A DNA stretch of 64,000 nt from Elioraea thermophila (ex Habib et al. 2022) (GCF_003336755.1 NZ_QMDI01000002.1:930001-994000), one strand, 5' to 3'; counted from the stretch's first letter, positions 24,638-35,278 are shown. The notes: generated from the letters alone by a model not told the origin. Numbers and translations: made by a program.

Positions 24638-27061
24638 TCAGGACCTTAGCACCGCCCCCGTCGCCTTCGCCACCGCGCCCACCACGCGCTGGGCCAGCGC
24701 CTCGAGCTCGGCGTCCGTCAGCGTCCTCTCGCGCGGCTGGATGGTGACGGCGACGGCGAGGCTCTTCTTGCCGGGCTCGATGCCGCGGCCGCGATAGACG
24801 TCGAACAGCTCCACCCGCTCGATCAGCGCACGGTCTGCCGACCGCGCGGCCCGCAGCACGGCCTCCGCCGCCACCGCCTCGTCGACGACGAAGGCGAAAT
24901 CACGCAACACGGGCTGGAAGGCGGGCAGGTCGGGGTTGCCGCGCCGCTTGCGCCGGGGCGGCGCGATCGCGCCGAGATCGAGCTCGAACACCGCAACCGG
25001 GCCCGCGAGGTCGAGCGCGGCGAGCACGCGCGGATGGAGTTCACCGAACAGGCCCAGAGTGACCTTCGGGCCCGCGCGCAGCAGCGCGGAGCGGCCCGGG
25101 TGCAGCCAGGCGGGCGGTTCCGGCACCACCTGCACGCCGTCGAGATTGATCCCGAGAGCGGCGAGCACGGCGAAGGCGTCGCCCTTGGCGTCGATCGCAT
25201 CGATGGGGCGCGACGGCTGCGCCCAGTGCCGCGGCGTGGTTCCGGCGCGAAGCCCGGCGGCGACCAGGCTCTGCTCGCCCGGCTCTCCCCCCTGGAAGGC
25301 GGGGCCGATCTCGAAGAGGGCGACGTCGGGGAAGCCCCGCGCGGCATTGCGCCCCGCCGCCGCGGCCAGGGTGGCGAGAACGGTCGGGCGCAGCGAGTCG
25401 AGATCGGAGGCGATCGGGTTGAGAAGGCGGCGTGCGTCGTCCCCGCCGCCGAACAGGGCGGCCAACCGGCCGTCCATGAAGGAGAAGGTGACGCACTCGG
25501 CAAGCCCCCGCGCGGCAAGCACGCGCCGGGCGGTGGCGGCGCGCGCCATGCCGGGGGTCAGCGAGGGTGGCGGTACCGCCCTGGCCCTGCCCGAGTCGTC
25601 CTTCAGCGGCGGCATCGGCGCGGCGGGAACCGTGTCCAGCCCGACGATGCGCAGCACCTCCTCGATCAGGTCGTACTCGGCCTGCGGGTCGGGTTCGCCA
25701 GCGCAGTCGTTGCGCCAGGTGGGGATGCGGACGGTGATGCGATCGGCATCGCGCGACACCGTCTCGAAGCCGAGGCGATCGAGGATGGCGCAGGCCTCCT
25801 CCGCCGGCACGGCGAGCCCGCCGAAGGTTTCGAGACGGGAGAAGCGCAAGGACGCGGTCCGGCGCGTGCGTGGTTCCTCGCCGGCTTCCACGATCTCCGA
25901 CGCCTCGCCGCCGCAGAGCTCGAGGATCATCCTCGTCGCCGCCTCGGTCGCTTCGCGCATGATGCCGGCATCGATGCCGCGCTCGAAGCGGTAGCGCGCA
26001 TCGGTGGTAATGCCGTGGCGGCGCCCGGAATTGGCGATCGCGACGGGATCGAACAGGGCGACTTCAAGGAACACCTCGGTGGTCGCCTCGGTGCAGCCCG
26101 TCTCCTCGCCACCGACGATGCCGGCGAGCGCGCGTGCCCCCTGCGCATCGGCGATGACGCAGTCGGCCTCCGTCACCGTCACCTCACGCCCATGCAGGCC
26201 GCGGAAGGTCTCGCCGCGGCCACCCCGCATGGTGAGCACGCCGCCCTCGAGCGTGCCGGCGTCGAAGACGTGCAGGGGGCGGCCGAGATCGAGGGTGAAG
26301 AAGTTGGTGACGTCCACGAGCGCGCTGATCGGCCTGAGGCCCACGCTCTCCAGACGCCGACGCAACCATTCCGGTGACGGACCGTTGCGCACGCCGCGAA
26401 TGTACCGCCCCAGCACCCAGGGGCAGGCCGGTGTTTCCGTCACCCAGCGGATGGGCGAGACGAAGGAAGCCGGCACCGGCTCCGCCCGCCAGGGCCGCAG
26501 CACGCCCAAGCCCGCCGCGGCGAGATCGCGCGCCACCCCGCGCACGGAGAGCGCATCGCCGCGATTGGGTGTGGCCTTGATCTCGATCACCGGGTCATCG
26601 AGCCCGGCCCAGTGCGCGTAAGCCACACCGACGGGGGCATCCTCGGGCAGTTCGACGATCCCCGTATGGTCCTCGCCCAACCCCATCTCGCGGGCGGAAA
26701 GGAGCATGCCCTCGGACACTTCGCCGCGGATCTGCCCGACCTTCAGCGTGATCCCGGTGCCCGGGATGGTGGCGCCGGGCAGGGCGAGCACGGCCTTCAT
26801 ACCGGTGCGCGCGTTCGGCGCGCCGCAGACGATGTTGAGCCGCCGGCCGTCGCCGGGATCGACCGTGCAGACGCGCAGCCGATCGGCGTTGGGGTGCGGC
26901 CGGGCCTCGAGCACGTGCGCGATGCGGAACGGGGCGAGCACGGCACCACGATCCTCCACCCCCTCGACCTCGAGGCCGATGGCGGAGAGCGTTTCCGCGA
27001 TGCGCTCGACGGAGGCATCGGTGTCGAGATGCGTGCGCAGCCAGGAGAGGGTGAACTTCAT
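24638..27061 (-). CDS. pheT: Phenylalanine--tRNA ligase beta subunit
   Basis: 807 residues, full length. It begins MKFTLSWLRTHLDTDA, with the EMAP-like tRNA-binding domain at about 40-150 (VCTVDPGDGRRLNIVCGAPN). B3/B4 editing and B5 domains follow, then a degenerate synthetase core. The C-terminal ferredoxin-like anticodon-binding domain starts near 715 (AFQPVLRDFAFVVDEAV, then LTDAELEALAQRVV). With PheS it forms the alpha2-beta2 enzyme that charges tRNA-Phe. It lies 89 nt downstream of pheS. Confidence 0.97.
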   Translation of the reverse strand: MKFTLSWLRTHLDTDASVERIAETLSAIGLEVEGVEDRGAVLAPFRIAHVLEARPHPNADRLRVCTVDPGDGRRLNIVCGAPNARTGMKAVLALPGATIPGTGITLKVGQIRGEVSEGMLLSAREMGLGEDHTGIVELPEDAPVGVAYAHWAGLDDPVIEIKATPNRGDALSVRGVARDLAAAGLGVLRPWRAEPVPASFVSPIRWVTETPACPWVLGRYIRGVRNGPSPEWLRRRLESVGLRPISALVDVTNFFTLDLGRPLHVFDAGTLEGGVLTMRGGRGETFRGLHGREVTVTEADCVIADAQGARALAGIVGGEETGCTEATTEVFLEVALFDPVAIANSGRRHGITTDARYRFERGIDAGIMREATEAATRMILELCGGEASEIVEAGEEPRTRRTASLRFSRLETFGGLAVPAEEACAILDRLGFETVSRDADRITVRIPTWRNDCAGEPDPQAEYDLIEEVLRIVGLDTVPAAPMPPLKDDSGRARAVPPPSLTPGMARAATARRVLAARGLAECVTFSFMDGRLAALFGGGDDARRLLNPIASDLDSLRPTVLATLAAAAGRNAARGFPDVALFEIGPAFQGGEPGEQSLVAAGLRAGTTPRHWAQPSRPIDAIDAKGDAFAVLAALGINLDGVQVVPEPPAWLHPGRSALLRAGPKVTLGLFGELHPRVLAALDLAGPVAVFELDLGAIAPPRRKRRGNPDLPAFQPVLRDFAFVVDEAVAAEAVLRAARSADRALIERVELFDVYRGRGIEPGKKSLAVAVTIQPRERTLTDAELEALAQRVVGAVAKATGAVLRS

Positions 27062-27150
27062 CCCTGCGTCCTTCCCGTCACGCTGCCGTCACGACCCCCG
27101 ACCGTCACGACACCCCCTGCCGTCCCCCTTTCCGCGTGCGGCCGTCCGGC

Positions 27151-28242
27151 TCAGCCGCTCAGCCCGGCGGCGAGCGAGGCGACGTCGTCGGGGCGGAAGC
27201 CGGTGGCGCGAAGCCAGCGGATGTCGCTCTCGTAGAAGGGGCGGAGATCGGTGATGCCGTGCTTGAGCATCGCGATGCGCTCGATGCCCATGCCGAAGGC
27301 GAAGCCCTGCCAGGCGCGATGGTCGATGCCGCCCGCCTCCAAAACCTTCGGGTGCACCATGCCGCTGCCCAGGATCTCCAGCCAATCCCCGCCGCGGCCG
27401 AGCTCGCCGGTGCGGCGGTTCCAGCCGATGTCCACCTCCATCGAGGGCTCGGTGAAGGGGAAGTAGGAGGCGCGGAAGCGCACCGGCAAATCGGGGATGC
27501 CGAAGAAGGCGCGCAGGAAGTCGACGATGCAGCCCTTGAGGTGGGCGAGTGTGATGTCGCGGTCGATCGCCAGACCCTCCACCTGATGGAACATCGGGGA
27601 GTGGGTGGCGTCGTGATCGGCCCGATAGGTGCGCCCCGGTGCGATGACGCGGAGTGGCGGCGGGTTGGCCAGCATCGCCCGAATCTGCACCGGCGAGGTG
27701 TGTGTGCGCAGGACCTTCTCATGCCCCTCGGCCGTTCGGCCGGGCAGGTAGAAGGTGTCGTGATCCTGGCGTGCTGGGTGATGGGGCGGAATGTTCAGTG
27801 CGCCGAAATTGAGCCAGTCGTCCTCCACGTCCGGCCCTTCGGCCACCGTGAACCCCATGGCGCCGAAGATGGCGACGATTTCCTCGATGGTGCGGCTGAT
27901 CGGGTGGATCAGCCCCTCCGGCGAAGGCCGAGGCGGGAGGGTGACGTCGATCCGTTCGGCGGCGAGGCGGGCATCGAGGGCGGCGTCCTCGAGCACCCGC
28001 CGGCGCGCCTCGATCGCCGCCGTGATCGCATCCTTCAGCGCGTTCAGCGCCGCCCCGCGCGCCTTGCGGTCCTCGGGCGGGACGGCGCCGAGGGTCTTGA
28101 GGAGGGCGGTGACGGAGCCGTTCCTGCCCAGCGCTGCGACCCGCACCGCCTCGAGGGCGGCGAGATCGGAGCAGGCAGCGACGGCGGCGAGCGTCTCCGC
28201 CCGCAGCCGCTCGAGATCCTCCATGGTCGCGGTCGCGTCCAT
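27151..28242 (-). CDS. pheS: Phenylalanine--tRNA ligase alpha subunit
   Basis: 363 residues from the ATG at 28242, chosen because GAAGG lies 8 nt upstream; an in-frame ATG at 28224 is possible. The N-terminal coiled coil is followed by the class II core: [56 protein letters not shown], and [19 protein letters not shown]. Motif 3 is [16 protein letters not shown]. It charges tRNA-Phe together with PheT. It follows rplT by 44 nt in the usual rpmI-rplT-pheST order. Confidence 0.97.
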   Translation of the reverse strand: MDATATMEDLERLRAETLAAVAACSDLAALEAVRVAALGRNGSVTALLKTLGAVPPEDRKARGAALNALKDAITAAIEARRRVLEDAALDARLAAERIDVTLPPRPSPEGLIHPISRTIEEIVAIFGAMGFTVAEGPDVEDDWLNFGALNIPPHHPARQDHDTFYLPGRTAEGHEKVLRTHTSPVQIRAMLANPPPLRVIAPGRTYRADHDATHSPMFHQVEGLAIDRDITLAHLKGCIVDFLRAFFGIPDLPVRFRASYFPFTEPSMEVDIGWNRRTGELGRGGDWLEILGSGMVHPKVLEAGGIDHRAWQGFAFGMGIERIAMLKHGITDLRPFYESDIRWLRATGFRPDDVASLAAGLSG

Positions 28243-28286
28243 CGCGCGCGCCTTCGGCCCCCGTCCTCGACGCCAGGGCCGCCCGC

Positions 28287-28649
28287 TCAGGCGGCGGCGC
28301 GGGCGGCGAGCGCCTGGTCGACCACCTTGGCGAAGGCCGCCGGTTCGGCGAAGGCGAGCTCGGCCAGCACCTTGCGATCGAGCGCGATGCCGGCCTTCTT
28401 CGCCGCCGCGATGAACTGGCTGTAGGTCAGCCCCCGCTCGCGCACGGCGGCGTTGATGCGCTGGATCCACAGCGCACGGAACTCCCGCTTGCGCACCTTT
28501 CGGTCGCGATAGGCGTACTGAAGGCTCTTCTCGACCTTCTGCTTCGCCATGCGGATGGTGTTGCCCGCACGGCCGCGGAAGCCCTTCGCGCGCTCGAGAA
28601 CCTTCTTGTGCCGGGCGTGCTTGGTCACGCCGCGCTTCACACGTGCCAT
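28287..28649 (-). CDS. rplT: 50S ribosomal protein L20
   Basis: 120 residues, typical. The start [20 protein letters not shown] and the core [20 protein letters not shown] and [20 protein letters not shown] are diagnostic. L20 binds 23S rRNA early in 50S assembly and in some bacteria represses its own operon. It lies 31 nt downstream of rpmI. Confidence 0.98.
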   Translation of the reverse strand: MARVKRGVTKHARHKKVLERAKGFRGRAGNTIRMAKQKVEKSLQYAYRDRKVRKREFRALWIQRINAAVRERGLTYSQFIAAAKKAGIALDRKVLAELAFAEPAAFAKVVDQALAARAAA

Positions 28650-28680
28650 CGTTCGCTCTCCTCGCCCTGTGCTCGCGTGC

Positions 28681-28884
28681 TCAGCCGAGCCCGTACGGCG
28701 TCCACTGCTTCACGGTGCGCGCGTCCATGTCGGTCAGCACCATGGTGCGGCGATTCTGCCGTTTCATCTTCTGGCTCTTGCAGGCGAGGTTGTGGCGCTT
28801 GAAGCCGTGGCCTGCCTTCACCTTGCCGGTGGCGGTGATCTTGAAGCGCTTCTTCACGCTCGACTTGGTCTTCAACTTGGGCAT
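28681..28884 (-). CDS. rpmI: 50S ribosomal protein L35
   Basis: 67 residues. The opening [20 protein letters not shown] and the [20 protein letters not shown] segment are diagnostic of L35. The ATG at 28884 is preceded by AAAGGAC. It is the first gene of the rpmI-rplT-pheS-pheT unit; infC, which often precedes it, is absent. A promoter at 28979-29007 predicts a leader of about 88 nt. Confidence 0.97.
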   Translation of the reverse strand: MPKLKTKSSVKKRFKITATGKVKAGHGFKRHNLACKSQKMKRQNRRTMVLTDMDARTVKQWTPYGLG

Positions 28885-28978
28885 TTCGGCACCGTCCTTT
28901 CGTGAGCGAAGCCCGCCGTATGGGCGAGCGGCGGCGGCCGGGCATGCCCCAGCGCCCGGCGCGCACGCGGGAGGCGCG

Positions 28979-29007
28979 CCTATACGCCGCACCTCGCGGC
29001 GGCGCAA
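28979..29007 (-). promoter_or_regulatory. Promoter of the rpmI-rplT-pheST operon
   Basis: On the minus strand TTGCGC (29007-29002), exactly 17 nt, then TATAGG (28984-28979). Transcription would start near 28972. The leader up to rpmI is GC-rich and can form stem-loops, so L20 autoregulation is possible. Confidence 0.5.
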
Positions 29008-29014
29008 CCCCTGC

Positions 29015-29800
29015 CTACGGAGCCCCCACCGGCAGGAAAATGAAATTGTAGACGAACGGCTCCACGGGCCGGCCGTTGTGCAGCCGCTGGTGCTTGTCCA
29101 CCGCAAACGCCTCAAGCGGGTTGAGGCGACCGGCGAAGAGAAACAACGCGTCGTATCCGTGACCCTTCAGGAACTCGATGACCCGGCCAGGGGAGTCGGA
29201 ATTCATGAAGTTGGTGCTTTCGATCAGGAAGACGGGGCGGCACTCCCTGATGATGCGCTCGGCCCCCTTGAGCACCGAGTACTCATGCCCCTCGACGTCG
29301 ATCTTGATGAAGCCGACGGGTTCCTGAACGACGTCGTCCAGCCGGACGACCGGACAGGTGATCTCCTGCAGGGAGGGATAGTTCGCAAGGTCCGGGTTCG
29401 ACCGCTCGATCGAGGCATTGGCCGAGGCCACGGTCCCGTCCGGCCTGAGCGGGACGACGAGGGTCGTCTCTCCGGCATGGTCCGATGCGGCGGCGGCATG
29501 GACGGTCACCTGGGGAGGAAGCCGCACGCGCAACATCGCGGCGAGCTGCGGGATCGGCTCGAAGCAGTGGACCCGCGTGGCGAGGCGACAGAGCGCCCCG
29601 GCATAGGCGCCGTAATTCGCCCCGACGTCGACGGCCGCCCGCGTGCGATCGACCAGAACGGGGAGCAGACGCCACTCCGGTTCGACCCCCGCCACGCCCA
29701 CGTCCCACAGCGCGAGCCGAAGCCGATACCGAAGCCGCTTGTACAGCCCAGGACGGCTCAGGAAATCGGCGAGGGTCTCGCCGGGGAACAGAAGCCGCAT
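29015..29800 (-). CDS. FkbM-family SAM-dependent methyltransferase
   Basis: 261 residues from the ATG at 29800, with GAAGG 11 nt upstream; a GTG at 29899 would add 33 residues including a hydrophobic stretch. The FkbM fold is shown by [30 protein letters not shown] (SAM site), [28 protein letters not shown] and PVFLIE. Members O-methylate sugars or small molecules, often in polysaccharide or secondary metabolism; the acceptor is not deducible. It is divergent from dapF and lies just upstream of the rpmI promoter. Confidence 0.85.
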   Translation of the reverse strand: MRLLFPGETLADFLSRPGLYKRLRYRLRLALWDVGVAGVEPEWRLLPVLVDRTRAAVDVGANYGAYAGALCRLATRVHCFEPIPQLAAMLRVRLPPQVTVHAAAASDHAGETTLVVPLRPDGTVASANASIERSNPDLANYPSLQEITCPVVRLDDVVQEPVGFIKIDVEGHEYSVLKGAERIIRECRPVFLIESTNFMNSDSPGRVIEFLKGHGYDALFLFAGRLNPLEAFAVDKHQRLHNGRPVEPFVYNFIFLPVGAP

Positions 29801-29926
29801 GGTGCATGGTGCCTTCGCCGCAAGGACGCCGATCGCGAGCCGCAAGCCGATGACCGCCAAGGGACGGCCCGCGCGGGGCAGAGCTCCGCCGCCGGACACG
29901 CTCCCTGGCCCATGACCGACGGGCGG

Positions 29927-29934
29927 CCTATATC
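29927..29934 (+). promoter_or_regulatory. -10 element of dapF (probable leaderless mRNA)
   Basis: CCTATATC matches GCTANAWC at 7 of 8 positions and ends 7 nt before the ATG at 29942. Transcription would start at or next to the start codon. The -35 is poor (ATGACCG at 29912-29918). Confidence 0.4.
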
Positions 29935-29941
29935 ACGGCCG

Positions 29942-30787
29942 ATGCTTCCGTTCCGTAAAATGCAGGGCCTGGGCAACGACTTCGTCGTGCTCGATGCCCG
30001 CGCCCGGCCCTTCGCCCTCGGGCCCGAGGCCGCCCGCGCCCTCGCCGACCGGCGGCGCGGTGTCGGCTGCGATCAGGTGATCGTGCTCGAGGCGGCGCGC
30101 GAGCCGGGTACTGCCGCCTACATGCGCATTCTCAACGCCGACGGCTCCGAGGCGGGCGCCTGCGGCAATGCCGCCCGCTGCATCGCCGACCTGCTGATGC
30201 GCGAGGCGGGAACGGACACGATCCGCCTCGGCTCGCCCTCCGGCGTGCTGCACGCCGTTCGCGCTGATGGGAACCTCGTCACCGTCGACATGGGTGAACC
30301 CCGCTTCGGCTGGCGCGACATCCCGCTGGCGCGCGAGGTCGACACGTTGCACCTGCCGCTCGCGCGCGACGGGGTGTCGGACCCCGCAGCCTGCTCGATG
30401 GGCAATCCGCACGCGACCTTCTTCGTGCACGACGTGAGCGCGATCGACATCCCGCGCCTCGGCCCCTCACTGGAGACCGACCCGCTCTTTCCCGAGCGCG
30501 CCAACATCGGCTTCGCCGAGATCCTTGCGCCCGACCTCATTCGCCTGCGCGTGTGGGAGCGCGGTGCGGGGCTCACCCTCGCCTGCGGCTCCGGGGCGTG
30601 CGCCGCCCTCGTCAACGCCCATCGGCGCGGGCTTGCCGCGCGCGAAGCCACCGTGATGCTGGACGGCGGCGAACTCCGCATCGCCTGGGGTGAGGACGAT
30701 CGCGTACGGATGACCGGGCCGGTGGCGGAATCCTTCCGCGGCGAGATCGATCTCGACCTCCCCGCGTTCGCCTCTCTCGCCGCCTGA
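29942..30787 (+). CDS. dapF: Diaminopimelate epimerase
   Basis: 281 residues. It opens [20 protein letters not shown]. It carries both catalytic-cysteine motifs, [16 protein letters not shown] and [14 protein letters not shown], and [10 protein letters not shown] between them. It converts LL- to meso-diaminopimelate for lysine and peptidoglycan synthesis. An in-frame ATG lies at 29912, but the -10 element at 29927-29934 argues for the start at 29942. mtaB and ftsY follow with almost no gaps, a common alphaproteobacterial arrangement. Confidence 0.96.
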   Translation: MLPFRKMQGLGNDFVVLDARARPFALGPEAARALADRRRGVGCDQVIVLEAAREPGTAAYMRILNADGSEAGACGNAARCIADLLMREAGTDTIRLGSPSGVLHAVRADGNLVTVDMGEPRFGWRDIPLAREVDTLHLPLARDGVSDPAACSMGNPHATFFVHDVSAIDIPRLGPSLETDPLFPERANIGFAEILAPDLIRLRVWERGAGLTLACGSGACAALVNAHRRGLAAREATVMLDGGELRIAWGEDDRVRMTGPVAESFRGEIDLDLPAFASLAA

Positions 30788-30795
30788 GAGGTGTC

Positions 30796-32049
30796 GTGCA
30801 TCCGCGCGTGCTGACCTTCGGCTGCCGGCTGAACGCGGTGGAGTCCGCCGTCATCGGCGCGCATCTCGACGCCGCCGACCGCCGCGACGTCATCGTCGTC
30901 AACACCTGCGCCGTCACCGCCGAGGCCGAACGCCAGGCGCGCCAGGCGATCCGCCGTGCCCGACGCGACCACCCCGAGGCGCGCATCGTCGTCACCGGCT
31001 GCGCGGCCCAGATCGATCCCCAGGCTTGGGCGGCGATGCCGGAGGTCGATCGTGTCGTCGGCAACGTGGAGAAGCTCGCGCCGCAAACCTGGTCGGCCCC
31101 CGCCACCGAGGCGCCGCGCGTGGCGGTCTCCGACATCATGGCGGCGCACGAGACCGCCCATCATCTCGTGACCGAATTCGGCGGCCGCGCCCGCGCCTTC
31201 GTCCAGGTGCAGACGGGATGCGACCACCGTTGCACCTTCTGCGTCATTCCCTTCGGACGCGGCCCCTCGCGCTCCGTGCCCGTGGGCGAAGTGGTGCGCC
31301 AGGTCCGCATGCTGGTGGAGACGGGCTACCGCGAGGTGGTGCTGACGGGGGTGGACATCACCGCCTACGGGGCCGACCTGCCGGGGCGTCCGCCCTTGGG
31401 CCAGCTCGTGCGCCGCCTGCTCGCCCTGGTACCGGAGCTGCCGCGGCTTCGCCTCTCCTCGCTCGACCCGGTCGAGATCGACGACGAGCTCTGGCGGCTG
31501 ATCGCCGAGGAGCCGAGGCTGATGCCGCACCTGCATCTTTCGGTGCAGGCGGGGGATGATCTGATCCTGAAACGGATGAAGCGCCGCCACCTCCGGCGCG
31601 ACGTGATCGCACTCGCCGAACGGGCACGACGTCTTCGCCCCGACATCGTGTTCGGCGCCGATCTGATCGCGGGTTTCCCCACGGAGAGCGAACAGGCGGC
31701 GGCCAACACGCGCGCGCTGATCGAGGACGCGGGGCTCACCTTCCTGCACGTCTTCCCCTTCTCGCCCCGCCCGGGCACGCCGGCCGCGCGCATGCCGCAG
31801 CTTCCTCCGAGCGTGATCCGCGAACGTGCCGCCGCCCTGCGCGAGCTCGGCGCACGCATGGCCCGACGCTTCTACGACAGCCGCATCGGCAGCGTGGCCG
31901 CTCTGCTCGCCGAACGCGAGACGGGCGAGGGGCATACGGAACACTTCGCGCCCGCCCGGCTGATCCGCGGCCGGATCGATCCGGGTACGATCGCGCGCGT
32001 GCGGATCACCGCGGCGAACGACCGTGGGCTGATCGCGGAGGTCGCCTGA
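30796..32049 (+). CDS. mtaB: tRNA ct6A37 methylthiotransferase MtaB
   Basis: 417 residues with a GTG start. The N-terminal methylthiotransferase domain has the three cluster cysteines (TFGCRLNAVES, VVNTCAVTAEAERQ, VTGCAAQ). The radical-SAM motif CDHRCTFC is near residue 141, followed by VLTGVDITAYG and HLHLSVQAGDD. A TRAM-like C-terminal tail ends the chain. It adds a methylthio group to threonylcarbamoyladenosine at position 37 of tRNAs reading ANN codons. Its stop shares one base with the ftsY start. Confidence 0.94.
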   Translation: MHPRVLTFGCRLNAVESAVIGAHLDAADRRDVIVVNTCAVTAEAERQARQAIRRARRDHPEARIVVTGCAAQIDPQAWAAMPEVDRVVGNVEKLAPQTWSAPATEAPRVAVSDIMAAHETAHHLVTEFGGRARAFVQVQTGCDHRCTFCVIPFGRGPSRSVPVGEVVRQVRMLVETGYREVVLTGVDITAYGADLPGRPPLGQLVRRLLALVPELPRLRLSSLDPVEIDDELWRLIAEEPRLMPHLHLSVQAGDDLILKRMKRRHLRRDVIALAERARRLRPDIVFGADLIAGFPTESEQAAANTRALIEDAGLTFLHVFPFSPRPGTPAARMPQLPPSVIRERAAALRELGARMARRFYDSRIGSVAALLAERETGEGHTEHFAPARLIRGRIDPGTIARVRITAANDRGLIAEVA

Positions 32050-33245
32050 TGGTGCTCAAGCGTCTGTTCCGCTTCGGCAAGGGTGAGGCGGAGAAGCCGG
32101 CCGAGCCGCCGCCCGCGCCCGAGCCGGCAGACGCGGTCGGCGCAGAAGCCGCACCCGCTCCGCCGCCTGCGGAACCACCGGCGGAGGCGACGCCCGCGAC
32201 CACCATCGTCGCCGAACGCCCCGCCGAATGCCCGCCGGCGCCGCCGCCAGCGCCCGACGTGGAAGCCGCCCATTCGCCGGCGACGGCGGCGGACGCCGAG
32301 GCGGAAGGGAAGCGCGAACGCCGCGGCTTTCTCGCCCGGCTGAAGGCAGGGCTTGCCCGCTCCTCGGCAAAGATCGGCTCCGGCATCGCCGCCCTCTTCC
32401 GCGACCGGCTGATGGACGATGCCGCCCTCGACGAGTTCGAGGAGCTGCTGATCACCGCCGATCTCGGCACGTCGGCGGCGAAACGGATCGTCGACCGCTT
32501 CCGCATCGCCCGCTTCGGCGCGCAGGTGAGCGAGCGCGAGGTGAAGGAGGCGCTGGCCGCCGAGATCGCCGACATCCTGCGCCCCGTCGCCGTTCCCCTG
32601 CTGCCGAACCCGGCACACGCGCCGCACGTCGTGCTCGTCGTCGGCGTCAACGGCACCGGCAAGACGACGACCATCGCGAAGCTCGCGGCACACTGGTCCG
32701 CGCAGGGGCTGAAGCCGATGCTGGTCGCGGGCGACACCTTCCGTGCCGCCGCCGTCGAGCAGCTCACCATCTGGGGCGAGCGGACGGGCTGCCCCGTCAT
32801 CGCCGGCCCGCCGAATGCGGACGCCGCCGGTCTCGCCTACGACGCGCTCGCCCGCGCGCGGAAGGAAGGGGCGGACGTGCTGCTGATCGACACTGCCGGG
32901 CGGCTGCACAACAAGGCCGACCTGATGGCGGAGCTCGGCAAGATCGTGCGCGTGCTGCGCAAACAAGTTGCCGAGGCGCCGCACAGCGTGCTCCTTGTGC
33001 TCGACGCCACCACTGGGCAGAACGCGCTTTCCCAGGTGAAGGTGTTCCGCGAGATGGTGGACGTGACCGGGCTGATCGTCACCAAGCTCGATGGCTCCGC
33101 GAAGGGGGGCGTGGTGGTGGCGTTGGCCGAGACCTTCGGGCTGCCGGTGCACGCGGTCGGCGTGGGCGAGAAGGCCGAGGATCTTCGCCCGTTCGACCCG
33201 GACGAGTTCGCCCGCTCGCTCGTCGGGCTCGACGAGGCGGCGTAA
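32049..33245 (+). CDS. ftsY: Signal recognition particle receptor FtsY
   Basis: 398 residues. An acidic, Pro/Ala-rich N-terminal region of about 85 residues is followed by the NG domain: helical N part (FLARLKAGLARSSAKIG), GVNGTGKTTTIAKLA near 198, GDTFRAAAVEQL, DTAGRLHNKADLM, and TKLDGSAKGGVVVAL. It docks SRP-ribosome complexes at the inner membrane for co-translational insertion. The proline-rich N-terminus is the usual variable membrane-targeting region. Confidence 0.97.
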   Translation: MVLKRLFRFGKGEAEKPAEPPPAPEPADAVGAEAAPAPPPAEPPAEATPATTIVAERPAECPPAPPPAPDVEAAHSPATAADAEAEGKRERRGFLARLKAGLARSSAKIGSGIAALFRDRLMDDAALDEFEELLITADLGTSAAKRIVDRFRIARFGAQVSEREVKEALAAEIADILRPVAVPLLPNPAHAPHVVLVVGVNGTGKTTTIAKLAAHWSAQGLKPMLVAGDTFRAAAVEQLTIWGERTGCPVIAGPPNADAAGLAYDALARARKEGADVLLIDTAGRLHNKADLMAELGKIVRVLRKQVAEAPHSVLLVLDATTGQNALSQVKVFREMVDVTGLIVTKLDGSAKGGVVVALAETFGLPVHAVGVGEKAEDLRPFDPDEFARSLVGLDEAA

Positions 33246-33363
33246 GAGGGGTTCGCCCGCCCCCGCACATCGGCTAGAACAGGCGGGGAACGATGGCGGC
33301 GGGTGCGCGCGGGCGGAGCCGGGGCTGGGCGCGGGAGACGGACAGGCGGTGGACGACGGAGCG

Positions 33364-33570
33364 ATGGGGACGGGCGATCGCGAGGCGCTGCTCGCGCGGC
33401 TCAACGAACTCCGCATCGAACACCGCGATCTCGACACGGTGATCGCCCGACTCACCGCCTCCGGCCAGGCCGACCAGATCCATCTCGCCCGGCTGAAGAA
33501 GCGCAAGCTCAAGCTGAAGGACGAGATCGCCTGGATCGAAAACCGGCTGATCCCGGACATCATCGCCTGA
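33364..33570 (+). CDS. DUF465 (YdcH-like) small protein
   Basis: 68 residues from the ATG at 33364, with CGGAG just upstream. The sequence LNELRIEHRDLDTVIARLTA then LHLARLKKRKLKLKDEIAWIENRL-type ending is characteristic of the DUF465/YdcH family of short antiparallel helical hairpins. The function is unknown. It is often found beside purE-purK in alphaproteobacteria, as here. The start is moderately certain. Confidence 0.85.
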   Translation: MGTGDREALLARLNELRIEHRDLDTVIARLTASGQADQIHLARLKKRKLKLKDEIAWIENRLIPDIIA

Positions 33571-33624
33571 GATCGCGGCCTCCCGTTCGCTCGCCCCTCG
33601 CATCACCGCCGACCTCTTCGTTCC

Positions 33625-34137
33625 GTGACGGATCCGATCTCGCCATCCTCCGCCGCCCCCCCGGTTGGCCTGATCATGGGCAGCCGGTCGGATTGGGAGA
33701 CGATGCGCCATGCCGCCGCCACGCTCGATGAGCTCGCCGTCGCTTACGAGGCGCGCGTGGTGTCCGCGCACCGCACGCCGCGGCGGCTTTACGACTATGC
33801 AACGACGGCGGCGGCGCGGGGGGTTCGGGTCATCATCGCGGGCGCGGGCGGAGCAGCACACCTCCCCGGCATGACGGCCTCGCTCACCACACTGCCGGTG
33901 CTCGGCGTGCCGGTGGAGAGCCACGCGCTGAAGGGCATGGATTCCTTGCTCTCCATCGTGCAGATGCCGGCGGGCGTCCCCGTCGGCACGCTCGCCATCG
34001 GGCGGGCAGGAGCGGTGAACGCCGCGTTGCTGGCCTGCGCCATCCTCGCCCTCTCCGACCCCGATCTCGCCGCACGCCTCGCCGCCTGGCGCGCGCGCCA
34101 GACCGAGGCCGTTCCCGACGCACCCGCCGATGGCTGA
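33625..34137 (+). CDS. purE: N5-carboxyaminoimidazole ribonucleotide mutase
   Basis: 170 residues, GTG start. It shows [21 protein letters not shown], the catalytic [29 protein letters not shown] and [23 protein letters not shown]. It isomerises N5-CAIR to CAIR in purine synthesis. It overlaps purK by 8 nt, giving translational coupling of the two consecutive steps. Confidence 0.97.
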   Translation: MTDPISPSSAAPPVGLIMGSRSDWETMRHAAATLDELAVAYEARVVSAHRTPRRLYDYATTAAARGVRVIIAGAGGAAHLPGMTASLTTLPVLGVPVESHALKGMDSLLSIVQMPAGVPVGTLAIGRAGAVNAALLACAILALSDPDLAARLAAWRARQTEAVPDAPADG

Positions 34138-35278
34138 GCCGTTTCCGCCGCTGCCGCCCGGTTCGACCATCGGCATTCTCGGCGGCGGGCAGTTGGGGCG
34201 CATGCTGGCGATGGCCGCCGCACGGCTGGGCTATCGCACCCACGTCTACTCGCCCGAACCGGACCCGCCGGCCGGTCATGTCGCCACCAGAACGACCATC
34301 GCGGGCTTCGATGATGCCGAGGCGCTCGCGACGTTCGGGCGAAGCATCGACGTCGCCACCTTCGAGTTCGAGAACGTCGCCCTCGACGGCTTCGCCGCCC
34401 TCGCAGCCGCCGCACCGATCCGCCCCGCCCCTGCGGTGCTCGCGGTCGCCCAGGATCGCGCCCGGGAGAAGTCGTTCCTGAATCGCATCGGTGTCGCCAC
34501 CGCACCGTGGGCGCCGATCGCCCACCGCGAGGAAGCCGAAGCGACGGTGGCCGAGGTGGGTTTCCCCTGCGTGCTGAAGACCGCGCGCTGGGGCTACGAC
34601 GGCAAGGGCCAAGCCGTGCTGCACGGGCCGGAAGACCTTGCCCCCGCTCTCGATCGGCTGGCCGCTGGCCGCGCGCTGCCGCCGCTGATCGTCGAGGCTT
34701 TCGTGCCCTTCGTGCGCGAGGTCTCGGTGCTGATCGCGCGCGACGCCCGGGGCAACACCGCCTCGTTCGACGTGGTGGAGAACAGGCACAAGGGCGGCAT
34801 CCTCGACCTCTCCATCGCCCCCGCCCGGATCGCGCCCGAAACGGCCGCCGCCGCGCGCGCGGCGGCCCTGCGCGTGGCCGAGGCCTTCGATCTCGTCGGC
34901 CTCCTTTGCCTCGAACTCTTCGTGCTGGCGGACGGCTCCGTGCTCGCCAACGAGATCGCGCCCCGCCCGCACAACTCGGGGCACTGGACGATCGAAGCCT
35001 GTGCGGTGAGCCAGTTCGAACAGCAGGTGCGCGCGATCGCGGGGCTCCCCTTGGGCGACCCGTCACGCCATTCGGATGCGTTGATGCGCAACCTGATCGG
35101 CGAGGCGATCCTCGCCTTTCCGCGCCTGCTCGCCACGCCGGGTCTCATCCCGCATCACTACGGCAAGGGCGAGGTGCGGGCCGGGCGGAAGATGGGGCAC
35201 GTCACCCGGCTGTTTCCCTTGGGCGGGCTGCCCGACGAGGCCGGGATCGCGGCGGCGTTCCCTGACTTCGCTCCTTAG
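34130..35278 (+). CDS. purK: N5-carboxyaminoimidazole ribonucleotide synthase
   Basis: 382 residues. The N-terminal domain starts with [19 protein letters not shown]. The ATP-grasp part has VTFEFEN-like [41 protein letters not shown] and [18 protein letters not shown]. It carboxylates AIR using ATP and bicarbonate, feeding PurE. It is the last gene of this GC-rich block; the base composition drops abruptly after its stop. Confidence 0.97.
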   Translation: MAEPFPPLPPGSTIGILGGGQLGRMLAMAAARLGYRTHVYSPEPDPPAGHVATRTTIAGFDDAEALATFGRSIDVATFEFENVALDGFAALAAAAPIRPAPAVLAVAQDRAREKSFLNRIGVATAPWAPIAHREEAEATVAEVGFPCVLKTARWGYDGKGQAVLHGPEDLAPALDRLAAGRALPPLIVEAFVPFVREVSVLIARDARGNTASFDVVENRHKGGILDLSIAPARIAPETAAAARAAALRVAEAFDLVGLLCLELFVLADGSVLANEIAPRPHNSGHWTIEACAVSQFEQQVRAIAGLPLGDPSRHSDALMRNLIGEAILAFPRLLATPGLIPHHYGKGEVRAGRKMGHVTRLFPLGGLPDEAGIAAAFPDFAP

